This document shows positions 35,893-44,099 of a stretch of DNA of 64,000 nt, piece after piece (within the stretch, counting starts at the first letter, position 1; every line of letters starts with the position of its first letter). The notes under the pieces are model-generated. The model saw only the letters and a list, made by a program, of their open reading frames with translations. It had not been told where the DNA came from and ran no database searches. Where the stretch lies: NCBI RefSeq assembly GCF_010686685.1, contig NZ_JAAGWD010000003.1, positions 372,001-436,000 of the forward strand, written 5' to 3'. A program made the position numbers and the translations under genes. This stretch comes from Pontibacter burrus (GTDB lineage Bacteria; Bacteroidota; Bacteroidia; Cytophagales; Hymenobacteraceae).

Positions 35893-36843
35893 TTAGCCTT
35901 TAAAAATTTGATCACGGTGCCATGCTAAATTAGCAACGGCTGGGTAATGTTTTGCTCCAAATGGTAAACTTAATGGTCTGCCTTTCAGATGCTGGAGTGC
36001 ATAGTTATTAGAAATATCTTCTGCTATAGTATCAGAAACCAGTACTTTCAGATTAACATCAACGGTAATCAAGCCCCTGTCGAAAGCGCGATGCAAATTA
36101 GGGCAGAGTGCTAAACCATTCGTGATTTTATCATCTTTACTTAGGCTGAACGGAACAATATGACAAGCATCAATCATTGAAAAACCGTGACTGGAGACTA
36201 ACCGCATTCCGGAAATACTGCATGTATGATTATAGACCTGAGGCACGAGCTTTTTGAATAATCCACTTCTAATGTATTGTTCTTCCTCATCTGTTTCTGT
36301 TGGATCTATCCTGTATTCAACGGTTGATTCGTTCAGCAGATAGCTCTGAAGATTCTGGATATAGCAACCTTGCTTTACTTTTAAGTATTCAGTTTTAGTG
36401 TCTGAAAAGTAATGATCGAGTAAAGCCGTTTTTAAAATGTTCCGACTCTCTTTGTTTATAAGTAATAGATAAAGATCGTCGGTGAAATAAGCATAATCAA
36501 CAACTTCATCTAATGTGTTTATGCTTTTGATGTGCAGGTTTAAAGTAGCACCGCTTTTAGTTTTTACGGCCCAAAATCCTTCTCCTGATAAATGATAAAA
36601 TGGAAGTGAGAATTCAGATTTGTGCGCTGTTCTTGCAAGAAGAGAGAAAGTTTCTTTAAACAAACCAACTAACTCGGGAGTAATATAGATTCTATTTTCA
36701 CTAAACTCTCCTTTTTCAAAACGGTCAATTAATGTTAACAATAGGACTGGCTTATGCGGGGCTTTGCCATACTTCGTAACTCCTTGACGCAGTTTAATAA
36801 ACTTTTTCAGGTATAGTTTGAGTGTAGTAGAAATGTCGGCCAT
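35893..36843 (-). CDS. HNH endonuclease, McrA-like, probable modification-dependent restriction
   Basis: The product has 316 residues. The C-terminal HNH nuclease (about 205-290) has YNHTCSISGMRL, DACHIVPFSLSKDDKITNGLALCPNLHRAFDRGLI: His in ACHIVP, Asn in TNGLAL and His in NLHRAFD. The N-terminal half carries APHKPVLLLTLIDRFEKGEF and LPFYHLSGEGFWAV, motifs typical of the DNA-reading domain in ScoMcrA-type and COG3440 enzymes, some of which recognise phosphorothioated or methylated DNA. No methyltransferase, dnd or ssp gene is adjacent, so it would act alone as a type IV system. The exact modification is inferred, not shown. Confidence 0.82.
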   Translation of the reverse strand: MADISTTLKLYLKKFIKLRQGVTKYGKAPHKPVLLLTLIDRFEKGEFSENRIYITPELVGLFKETFSLLARTAHKSEFSLPFYHLSGEGFWAVKTKSGATLNLHIKSINTLDEVVDYAYFTDDLYLLLINKESRNILKTALLDHYFSDTKTEYLKVKQGCYIQNLQSYLLNESTVEYRIDPTETDEEEQYIRSGLFKKLVPQVYNHTCSISGMRLVSSHGFSMIDACHIVPFSLSKDDKITNGLALCPNLHRAFDRGLITVDVNLKVLVSDTIAEDISNNYALQHLKGRPLSLPFGAKHYPAVANLAWHRDQIFKG

Positions 36844-36908
36844 TATGATGTTATGATTTCAAACTAAGGTAGTAATTCTTAGACAGCAAACTTGTAGTCA
36901 GTTTAAAA

Positions 36909-38033
36909 TTACTCCCTCCACCAGGCTTTTACCGGTGCATTCTTACCTATAACTATAGATTCCCCAATTCTTGGCGTAGCCATGGGCACGTTCAGCCGTT
37001 TTGCCTCCGCGGAGGCGCGTTCTATCGGGTCGGTCCAGGAGTGCATGGCTAGCGAGAAGGCTCCCCAGTGAATGGGCATAAGCAATTTACCTTTCAGGTC
37101 GAGGTGGGCTTGCACGGTTTGCTCGGGCATCATGTGGATGCTGGACCATAGTTCGTTGTACTGGCCGCACTCTACCAGTGTCAGGTCGAAGGGGCCGTAC
37201 TTGTTGCCGATCTCTTTAAACCCATCAAAATAACCGGAGTCGCCGCTGAAAAAGATTCTGTCATCATTGCCAACTATAACCCACGATGCCCATTGTGTTT
37301 TCATGCGGTCGGAAAGGCCACGGCCGGAAAAGTGGCGCGATGGGGTGGCGGCAAAAGTGAGTCCTTTATAGTTTGTTTCCTGCCACCAGTCCAGTTCTGT
37401 TATTTTGGTGGCGGGTATGCCCCAGCGCTCCAGGTGTGCGCCCACGCCCAGGGCAACAAAAAAGTGACCGGTCTTCTTGTTCAGCTTCTGAATAGAGCTA
37501 TAGTCCAGGTGGTCGTAGTGGTCGTGCGAGATGAGTACGGCATCTATCGTTGGCAATTCGTCCACGGTAATCGGCAGGGCAGCAAAGCGTTCAGGGCCAA
37601 TAAAACTGAAAGGCGAAGCCATGTCGCTTAGCATCGGGTCCAGCAGCAGGCGCTTTCCGTCTATCTCCACTATAAAAGACGAATGACCCAGCCAGGTAAC
37701 TATAGTTGCGGTATCCTGGGGCATCTGCAAACGGGTCGGGTTTATTGCTTTCACCGGGATCGGGCGGTCCGGAAGCTGGTCTGCTGTTTCACCGAAAAGC
37801 CGTGTGTGGAGCAGTTTCATGTAGCCGCTAAAGCCAATGTCCATGTTGGTCTCCACAGGGTTCTGGAACTGTCCGTCGCGGTAATTAGGCGATTGCTGTA
37901 TTTTTTGCAGGCGGGCACCTTCCGCTTCGGCACCAAACTGCGGCGAGAGGTTTAAAATGGAACATCCAGCCACGGTTGCCAGCAATATTAAAAACAGGCA
38001 GGCAGCCAGTACAACTTTAAGGGTTTTCTTCAT
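36909..38033 (-). CDS. Lipoprotein metallo-beta-lactamase-fold hydrolase (NAPE-PLD/UlaG-like)
   Basis: The product has 374 residues with a lipoprotein signal (LLATVAGC). The metal motif is ISHDHYDHLD; other ligands lie in TPSRHFSGRG, FSGDSGYFDGF and MPIHWGAF. A conserved TWLGHSSFIVEIDGKRLLLDPML leads into it. This combination is typical of the NAPE-hydrolysing phospholipase D-like branch of the metallo-beta-lactamase superfamily. It is likely bound to the inner or outer membrane facing the periplasm. Substrate uncertain, probably a phosphodiester lipid. Confidence 0.88.
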   Translation of the reverse strand: MKKTLKVVLAACLFLILLATVAGCSILNLSPQFGAEAEGARLQKIQQSPNYRDGQFQNPVETNMDIGFSGYMKLLHTRLFGETADQLPDRPIPVKAINPTRLQMPQDTATIVTWLGHSSFIVEIDGKRLLLDPMLSDMASPFSFIGPERFAALPITVDELPTIDAVLISHDHYDHLDYSSIQKLNKKTGHFFVALGVGAHLERWGIPATKITELDWWQETNYKGLTFAATPSRHFSGRGLSDRMKTQWASWVIVGNDDRIFFSGDSGYFDGFKEIGNKYGPFDLTLVECGQYNELWSSIHMMPEQTVQAHLDLKGKLLMPIHWGAFSLAMHSWTDPIERASAEAKRLNVPMATPRIGESIVIGKNAPVKAWWRE

Positions 38034-38111
38034 CAGGTATGTAGTGTTCGGGTTTGCCAGAAGGCAACAGCTATAGTTGGATTTTGGTTATAGATAAAAC
38101 TATAGTTTATG

Positions 38112-38669
38112 CTAATTTAAACTGCTGATGCCACAGCCCATGTTTGCAGCAAATTCGGTTTCGGAGCCCGTGCCGGTTAGTTCCAGTGCTTTTAAAGATA
38201 AAGAAGCGCAGGCATAGGCATCAGAAGCAGCGCGGTGATGCAGAAAATCGATGCGGTGCATGCTACAGAGCGTTTTCAGGTCGTAAGCGCGCAGGCCTTT
38301 CCAGATGCTTTTAGAGAACTTGAGGCTGCAGGCGTAATGGGCATCCGGCAACGGAATGTTATAGGTAGCCATGGTTTTGCGCAGTACACTCATATCAAAA
38401 CTGGCATTGTGGGCAATCAGCAGCTGGCCTTCCAGGTAAGGCTTCAGCACCGGCCACAACTCCCTGAAATCCGGCTGATCTTTCACATCTGCGGGCAAAA
38501 TGCCATGCACTCCAATATTAAACGGATTAAAATGTGGGTAATACAGAGGTTTGATCAGCCATGAGCGCGTTTCAACTATAGCATTGTTGCTTACCACGGT
38601 CAGGCCAATTTCGCAGGGGCTGTCGCGCTGCGGGGTGGCGGTTTCAAAATCAAGGGCTACAAAATCCAT
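38112..38669 (-). CDS. DEDDh 3'-5' exonuclease (DNA polymerase III epsilon-like)
   Basis: The product has 185 residues, an exonuclease domain only. Exo I: DFETATP (Asp7, Glu9); Exo II: HNASFDMSVL; Exo III: HHRAASDAYACA (His and Asp). No polymerase-binding tail or second domain is seen, so it may be a stand-alone DNA repair or RNA exonuclease rather than the replicative proofreader. Single gene. Confidence 0.9.
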   Translation of the reverse strand: MDFVALDFETATPQRDSPCEIGLTVVSNNAIVETRSWLIKPLYYPHFNPFNIGVHGILPADVKDQPDFRELWPVLKPYLEGQLLIAHNASFDMSVLRKTMATYNIPLPDAHYACSLKFSKSIWKGLRAYDLKTLCSMHRIDFLHHRAASDAYACASLSLKALELTGTGSETEFAANMGCGISSLN

Positions 38670-38836
38670 GGCTAAAGATACTTGTTTAAGCCGATAACAT
38701 CACTCGCCCTGTAGGTCGGGCTATAGTTTCTTGCGAGTAGTTATAGTTTATGAATGGTTAGGTTACAGGTAGTTATCATCTGTGAGGACTAAAAACGCGT
38801 ATAGGAAATAAATTCACCTTTTAAGAGAACAGCGTT

Positions 38837-39277
38837 ATGATCATTTTTTGGACGTTTGTGATAGGAGCAGTGCTGGGTTATCTGATCGGCCATTATGTGC
38901 GACCCAATATGCGCCTGCGCCAGAGCCTCGAGAAAGCAAAGCAGCTGGCTGGAACAATGCTACAGGAAGGCCACAAGGGCGTATATAAAACGATAGTTAC
39001 GGATAATAACCAGACCTCAGAACTTATAGTTGAAGTAAAGGAGCTGGCCGTAACCAAGGGCGGGCAGGTGAAAGTAGAATACATCAGTGCCAACTATAAA
39101 AACCCGGATTTCAGGACCCGGAAAGGAGAGGCTTTGCTGCAGGAAGTGCGCGACCTGCTGGGCGATTACCTGCCTCTGGAAGACATAGAATGGTACGAAA
39201 CAACCGAACAGCACGAAAGAATAAAACGTAACCTGCACACCGCAGATACCCTGCATAAACAACATTTCGGAGAATAA
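38837..39277 (+). CDS. First gene of the TelA operon: membrane-anchored protein, unknown
   Basis: The product has 146 residues: an N-terminal transmembrane helix (IIFWTFVIGAVLGYLIGHYV), then a soluble part with KAKQLAGTMLQEGHKGVYKTIV and a mixed strand-helix segment (LIVEVKELAVTKGGQVKVEY). I do not recognise a family. It is followed four bases later by telA and clearly belongs to one operon. By position it may tether the TelA complex to the membrane. Confidence 0.75.
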   Translation: MIIFWTFVIGAVLGYLIGHYVRPNMRLRQSLEKAKQLAGTMLQEGHKGVYKTIVTDNNQTSELIVEVKELAVTKGGQVKVEYISANYKNPDFRTRKGEALLQEVRDLLGDYLPLEDIEWYETTEQHERIKRNLHTADTLHKQHFGE

Positions 39278-39281
39278 CACC

Positions 39282-40364
39282 ATGGAAAACACCAACCTGA
39301 CCAAAGCCGAAAACAACACCCAGCTGGAGCAGAAAGCCCGTGAACTATCCAACACGATAGATCCTGCCAAACCCGAAACACTCACCAACTTTGGTGTGGA
39401 AACACAACGTAAACTCGGCTATTATTCCAACGAGCTGCTCACCAAAGTGAAAGCCAAAGATGCCGGCGATGCGGGCGAAGCCATCAACGAACTGCTCACC
39501 CAGATCAACATGATCAAGATTGACGAGGAAGAGAAACCCGGCTTTTTTGCCCGACTTCCTTTCGCCAAAAAAATAAAAGACCGCACCAAGCGCCTGGCCA
39601 TACAATACAACAACATATCGGATAACGTGGATGATGTGGTGGTGAAGCTGGAGAAAACCCGCCAGAGTGTGCTGAAAGACTCTACCAGCCTGGAGGTGAT
39701 GTTTAACCAGGCCGTGGAATATATACACGAAGTGCGCGCTGTGATTGCTGCCGGTAAAATGAAGATTGCCGAACTGGAGAACGAGCAGATTCCGAAACTA
39801 CAGGCTGAGGTGGAAGCCAGTAATCAGGACGAACTGCTTGTGCAGCGCCTCAGCGACCTGGTGGCTTTTAAAGACCGGCTCGAGAAGAAAGTTCACGATC
39901 TCACGCTCTCTCATACTATAGCCACACAGTCGATGCCGCAGATACGGATGATACAGACTACAAACGATGTGCTGGCTCAGAAAATCCAGAACTCCATCGT
40001 TACCGTAATCCCGGTTTGGCGGCAACAGGTAGCCATTGCGCTTGGCCTGGAAAAACAGCGGAAAGCACTTGAGATACAGAAAAAAGTAACGGATACTACC
40101 AACGAAATGCTCCGTAAGAATTCTGAGCTGCTTAAGGGCAATGTGATAAATGCTGCCCAGGAAAACGAGCGCGGCATTGTGGATGTCGAAACCCTTAAAA
40201 AAGTGAACCGTGATATGGTGGAAACACTGGATGCGGTACTGAAAATATCGGAAGAAGGGGCCAAGAAAAGACAGGAAGCTGTAAAAGAACTGGCCGCCGT
40301 ACAGGAAGAACTCAACACCAAAATCATTAACTCCTTCAGCAAATCCAAACAGATCGAGACCTGA
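39282..40364 (+). CDS. TelA-like toxic anion resistance protein
   Basis: The product has 360 residues, almost all helical, with long coiled-coil stretches. Typical TelA features: FFARLPFAKKIKDRTKRLAI near residues 87-106, VEKTRQSVLKDSTSLEVMFNQ, and IVTVIPVWRQQVAIALGLE late in the chain. Family members are linked to tellurite and other oxyanion resistance and to phage or stress defence in Ter clusters. Here no terB/C/D gene is present; the partners are three unrecognised proteins. The name is a family label only. Confidence 0.88.
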   Translation: MENTNLTKAENNTQLEQKARELSNTIDPAKPETLTNFGVETQRKLGYYSNELLTKVKAKDAGDAGEAINELLTQINMIKIDEEEKPGFFARLPFAKKIKDRTKRLAIQYNNISDNVDDVVVKLEKTRQSVLKDSTSLEVMFNQAVEYIHEVRAVIAAGKMKIAELENEQIPKLQAEVEASNQDELLVQRLSDLVAFKDRLEKKVHDLTLSHTIATQSMPQIRMIQTTNDVLAQKIQNSIVTVIPVWRQQVAIALGLEKQRKALEIQKKVTDTTNEMLRKNSELLKGNVINAAQENERGIVDVETLKKVNRDMVETLDAVLKISEEGAKKRQEAVKELAAVQEELNTKIINSFSKSKQIET

Positions 40365-40366
40365 TA

Positions 40367-40537
40367 ATGCCCGACGATAAAAAGCACCACCAAAACAACA
40401 TCCTGACGCAGGAGCAGGAAGCCATTCTTGATTTGTATGTAAAACGGCTGGACGAGATCTATAACGAATTGAAAGCTGCCGAAAAAGTGCAGGTCGAGAT
40501 CGAAACACAGCATCTGAAAAAGATTCTCACGAAATGA
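40367..40537 (+). CDS. Small protein of the TelA operon (56 residues)
   Basis: Frame from the ATG at 40367: MPDDKKHHQNNILTQEQEAI then an amphipathic helix (LDLYVKRLDEIYNELKAAEK) and VEIETQHLKKILTK. It starts two bases after the telA stop and overlaps the next gene by four bases (ATGA), so translation is coupled. The predicted long helix suggests it pairs with TelA or the next protein. No family known to me. Confidence 0.75.
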   Translation: MPDDKKHHQNNILTQEQEAILDLYVKRLDEIYNELKAAEKVQVEIETQHLKKILTK

Positions 40538-41340
40538 GCGGTTTCTGGCGTTCCCTTTTCGGGAGTAAAAAAGCGGGCAGTAACAGGAAAGTAGTAGGGC
40601 TACCAGGCAATATACCTGTAAACGAACTGCCCTATATTCAGGAATCTAACCGGCGACTGCAGGCGCTGAAGCTGCTGGGTACGCAGTATAAAAACACGCC
40701 ACACCTCCGGCAGATAGAGCAGGTGTATCACAAAACAAGGCGCATCCATACGTACCTGGTCGAAAGAGGCAGGGGGCATGAGTTAGAGCTTTTCCACCTG
40801 CAGCACACCGACCATTTCCTGAACACTTTTACCGTGATCATGAATGTGCATCAGCTGCACCACGACGTACAGCAGGAGCCAGTGGTTGCAGAAGCAAGAA
40901 GAACTATAGCCAACCCGTTTAAACGCGATAATAAGAACGGACACAACCATCGTGCACTTAACCGTATAGTAAGCCAGCAGGTGTTTGAAGACACAAAGCA
41001 ATCTATCTCAAGCGTACCGAAACTTGGATTACCAGAGATCGCCCTGAATACTTACTCGCGTATTGTGTACCTGAAAGTGGAAACGCCGGATGTACAACGA
41101 ACCCATGAAATAGGCTATACTTCGGATCAGGAAGAGAAAGATGCTTTTATAAAATACGTCTCAGAAAAGCTGGGTATTCATCACATCAGCTACATTGGAA
41201 ATACCATGGTTTTGTTTCCCGGTCATAGCCACAACATGGCTGAACTGGTGCCGGTCATCCACTGGAACGGCAGCCTTTACGTGGTCTGCCTGGAAGAAGC
41301 GCGCCTGTACCCAGTTCGCATGTTCCGGAACCGAAATTAG
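40534..41340 (+). CDS. Fourth gene of the TelA operon, unknown
   Basis: The product has 268 residues. The first half is helical and rich in His (LELFHLQHTDHFLNTFTVIMNVHQLHHDVQ); the second half has a mixed alpha/beta region (SRIVYLKVETPDVQRTHEIGYT, IHHISYIGNTMVLFPGHSHN). No signal or transmembrane segment. It does not look like XpaC, the usual TelA companion. The operon ends with a strong terminator at 41362. Confidence 0.75.
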   Translation: MSGFWRSLFGSKKAGSNRKVVGLPGNIPVNELPYIQESNRRLQALKLLGTQYKNTPHLRQIEQVYHKTRRIHTYLVERGRGHELELFHLQHTDHFLNTFTVIMNVHQLHHDVQQEPVVAEARRTIANPFKRDNKNGHNHRALNRIVSQQVFEDTKQSISSVPKLGLPEIALNTYSRIVYLKVETPDVQRTHEIGYTSDQEEKDAFIKYVSEKLGIHHISYIGNTMVLFPGHSHNMAELVPVIHWNGSLYVVCLEEARLYPVRMFRNRN

Positions 41341-41359
41341 CTTAAGCTATAGTTTAAAT

Positions 41360-41396
41360 AAAAACGCCTGACCGGTTTATGATCAGGCGTTTGGTT
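41360..41396. terminator. Bidirectional terminator between the TelA operon and mnmE
   Basis: AAACGCCTGA and TCAGGCGTTT form a perfect ten-base-pair stem with an 11-base loop between convergent genes. Confidence 0.9.
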
Positions 41397-42775
41397 TATT
41401 TGCCAATACAGAACTTGGTAAAGATATTGTCTAACAGATCGTCAGTGGTGATCTCTCCGGTAATCTCGCCCAAACTATAGAGTGCTCTACGGATATCGGC
41501 TGCTACCAGGTCGCCGCTCATGCCTAATGCCAGACCGTTCAGCACATCATCCAGTGCGGAGTAAGTTTTATTCAGGCTGTCTACGTGGCGCAGGTTGGTA
41601 ACTATAGTTTGCTGCTGGGTATTCAGTTTGCCGAGGTTCACTTTCTCTATCAGTGCTTCTTTCAGGGCCTCCATGTTAGCACCCTCTGCAGCCGAAATCT
41701 TAACTAATCCCTCCAGTGTATCAAAAGCAGCAAGCGTTTCGGCAGATGCTTCGTCTATTTTATTCGCTACAGGAAGGAGAGGCAGGTTTTTCGGATTCAG
41801 CTCTGCAATTTCCTGTAATACCTCTTGAGGTGTGGTGGATGTAATATCGAAAAGGTAAATAATCAGCGACGACTGATTCAGTTTCTGCATGGTACGCTCC
41901 ACACCAATGGCTTCCACCTTATCGGTCGTTTCACGAAGGCCGGCAGTATCTATAAAGCGGAACGTAACACCACCCAGGCTGATCTCATCTTCGATAAAGT
42001 CGCGCGTAGTACCCGGCACATCCGATACAATGGCTTTTTCCTCGTTCAGCAGCTCATTAAGCAGCGTAGACTTACCAGCGTTTGGTTTTCCAACTATAAC
42101 CGTCGGTACACCATTCTTGATCACGTTACCCAGTTCAAACGATTTAAGCAGTTCGCGGATGATGCGCTGTATGTTCAGGATCAGGTTGCGTAGCTGGTCG
42201 CGGTCAGCAAACTCCACGTCTTCTTCGCCAAAGTCCAGTTCCAGTTCAATCATGGAGGCAAAATGCACCAGTTCAGCGCGCAGTCGTTTAATCTCCTGCG
42301 AAAAACCGCCACGCATCTGTTTCATCGCCACCTCATGCGACAGAGCCGAGTCTGAAGCGATCAGGTCAGCCACTGCTTCGGCCTGCGCCAGGTCAAACTG
42401 CCCGTTTAGGAAAGCGCGCTTTGTAAACTCACCGGCATTGGCTAAACGTGCACCTTGCTTCAGGAGTAGCTTCACAATTTGCTGCACAATGTAATCAGAC
42501 CCGTGGCACGAGATCTCTACCACATTCTCTTTTGTGTAGGAGTGAGGCGCTTTAAACAGCGACACCAGCACTTCGTCTACAATTTTATCTTCGTCGCGGA
42601 TAGTACCGAAATGTATGGTATGTGATGTCTGCTGTTCGAGATTCTTGCCTTTAAACACACGCTGCGTTATCGTTACAGCATCGGGCCCGGACAGGCGAAT
42701 AACAGCAATAGCTCCGGCTCCGGAAGCGGTAGCTACTGCTACAATGGTATCGTTAGTAAGTATATGCGGATTCAA
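41396..42775 (-). CDS. mnmE: tRNA uridine-5-carboxymethylaminomethyl modification GTPase
   Basis: The product has 459 residues: an N-terminal folate-binding domain (about 1-120), a helical domain split around a Ras-like G domain (about 215-375; GKPNAGKSTLLNELL, DVPGTTRDFIED, DTAGLRET, NKID) and the C-terminal FCIGK motif with its essential Cys. With MnmG it modifies the wobble uridine of certain tRNAs. Single gene. Confidence 0.97.
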   Translation of the reverse strand: MNPHILTNDTIVAVATASGAGAIAVIRLSGPDAVTITQRVFKGKNLEQQTSHTIHFGTIRDEDKIVDEVLVSLFKAPHSYTKENVVEISCHGSDYIVQQIVKLLLKQGARLANAGEFTKRAFLNGQFDLAQAEAVADLIASDSALSHEVAMKQMRGGFSQEIKRLRAELVHFASMIELELDFGEEDVEFADRDQLRNLILNIQRIIRELLKSFELGNVIKNGVPTVIVGKPNAGKSTLLNELLNEEKAIVSDVPGTTRDFIEDEISLGGVTFRFIDTAGLRETTDKVEAIGVERTMQKLNQSSLIIYLFDITSTTPQEVLQEIAELNPKNLPLLPVANKIDEASAETLAAFDTLEGLVKISAAEGANMEALKEALIEKVNLGKLNTQQQTIVTNLRHVDSLNKTYSALDDVLNGLALGMSGDLVAADIRRALYSLGEITGEITTDDLLDNIFTKFCIGK

Positions 42776-42910
42776 ATCAGTTCTTTTTATCAGAATGCAA
42801 ATTTACAAAGTTATTCTGATGTAGTGGTTTTAGTTGAGTTATAGTTAACTATAAGTTGGGAAAACCTCCGAGCGTGCTTGCACCTCGGAGCGTTTAATGT
42901 TATAGTTCTC

Positions 42911-43350
42911 TACCGTCATGTCGAGCGAAGTCGAGACATCTTATATGACCTATAGCTACCTTTAGTTGCTACTTGCCACAAGCAGTTCATGCTATAGTTA
43001 CCCTTCATCCTGGGAGCTCTAATAGCCTATAGTTGTCATAGTTACTTTGGTGCGCTCACGGCCGCGAGGCCTCGTCTTTGGGCATCGCACTGCTGCCTTC
43101 TTGCTATCCTCCTGCGTCGGATTGCCTGCGGCACCGCAACAAGTCAAAGGCGCTCAACCCAAAGACTGAAATCCTTCGATAGCTATAGTTCCTATAGTTT
43201 GAATAGCTATAGTTCTGTGGCTTTCTCGTGGTCATTTTTCCGTAGGGACAGGTCGCGACCTGTCCGAATCATAGGCTGTAACTATAGAACGATAGCTTTT
43301 GATTTGGCTATAGCAGAAAAAGTCTCCTTTTGAGGGGGCGAAGGGGTATG
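42911..43350 (+). repeat. Composite intergenic repeat, copy R3
   Basis: Same order as R2: TGTCGAGCGAAGTCGAGACA, CTATAG sites, CCTGGGAGCTCTAATAGCC, the core (43045-43168), a cluster of three CTATAG sites within 40 bases, the perfect palindrome GGACAGGTCGCGACCTGTCC (near 43250), and a GTCTCCTTTTGAGGGGGCG hairpin. Lies between mnmE and the thioredoxin-like gene; a further GTCCCCTTGAGGGGAC hairpin lies at about 43400. Confidence 0.75.
43045..43168 (+). repeat. Conserved core of the composite repeat, copy R3
   Basis: About 124 bases, same limits as R2. Here the inverted arms GTCTTTGGG (43074-43082) and CCCAAAGAC (43158-43166) are exact. Confidence 0.8.
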
Positions 43351-43451
43351 ACAAACCTAAACTATAGAACTATCGCTTAGCTACAGTAATAACAGAAAGT
43401 GTCCCCTTGAGGGGACTACAGGGGTGTTGATGTAGTGACTTTAGAACTATA

Positions 43452-43485
43452 GATCAAATCCAGTAAATCCTGATTCAGGCAACTA
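43452..43485. repeat. Dispersed AATCCTGATT-type repeat fragment
   Basis: AAATCCAGTAAATCCTGATT followed by CAGGCAAC is a partial inverted copy of the element near 27526. Confidence 0.4.
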
Positions 43486-43492
43486 AACATAG

Positions 43493-44068
43493 CTACTTCC
43501 TTTTCTCATACTCCGCCCAACTCATGGTTTTGTGGTGGTTCTCGCCGAAGTAGCGGATGATTTTGGTGAAGTTCTTTTTATCGAGGTAGCCCGGAACAGG
43601 GGAGAGCATATTCATTTTCTCGTCCAGGTAAACAGTGGTGGGGTAGCTCATCTGGCCGTTAAGTAAGGCAATGGCCAGTTCATGCACTTTATACTCCGGC
43701 TTATAGGTAAAAGTGTGGCCGCCTACGGTGATAGGTTCTTTACCCTCAGCATTTAGCTTTACTGCGTAAAAGTTTTTATTCACGTAGGCTGCTATCTCCG
43801 GATCAGAAAAGGTGTCTTTGTCCATCTTTTTGCACCAGCCGCACCAGTCTGTATACACGTCGATAAAAATTTTGCGGGGTTCTTTCTTTGTTTTGGCTTC
43901 AGCCTCTGCAAGCGTCATCCATTTTATAGTTTCGCCTTTGGCGGGCTTATCCTGCGTTTTACCAGAGTTATCAGCCATCTTAAAAGCTGAAACGCCGATC
44001 AGCAATGCCAAAAGTGCAAAAAGCGTATATGTGTTTCTTTTCATGTTGGGGTTGGTTTTCTCTATCAC
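43493..44068 (-). CDS. Secreted thioredoxin-like protein
   Basis: The product has 191 residues as opened; a start at 44044 (MKRNTYTLF) gives 183 residues and puts the signal peptide at the very N-terminus. The thioredoxin-fold domain has the motif DWCGWCKKMD (a CxxC pair), with SYPTTVYLDE as the cis-Pro region. The order resembles DUF255/thioredoxin_7-like proteins of Bacteroidota. Probably a periplasmic disulfide reductase or redox chaperone. It lies 31 bases after the metal transporter operon on the same strand; a functional link is only suggested by position. Confidence 0.85.
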   Translation of the reverse strand: MIEKTNPNMKRNTYTLFALLALLIGVSAFKMADNSGKTQDKPAKGETIKWMTLAEAEAKTKKEPRKIFIDVYTDWCGWCKKMDKDTFSDPEIAAYVNKNFYAVKLNAEGKEPITVGGHTFTYKPEYKVHELAIALLNGQMSYPTTVYLDEKMNMLSPVPGYLDKKNFTKIIRYFGENHHKTMSWAEYEKRK

Positions 44069-44099
44069 AAAGTTTGGGCCGGAAATGTTTCAGAACCTG

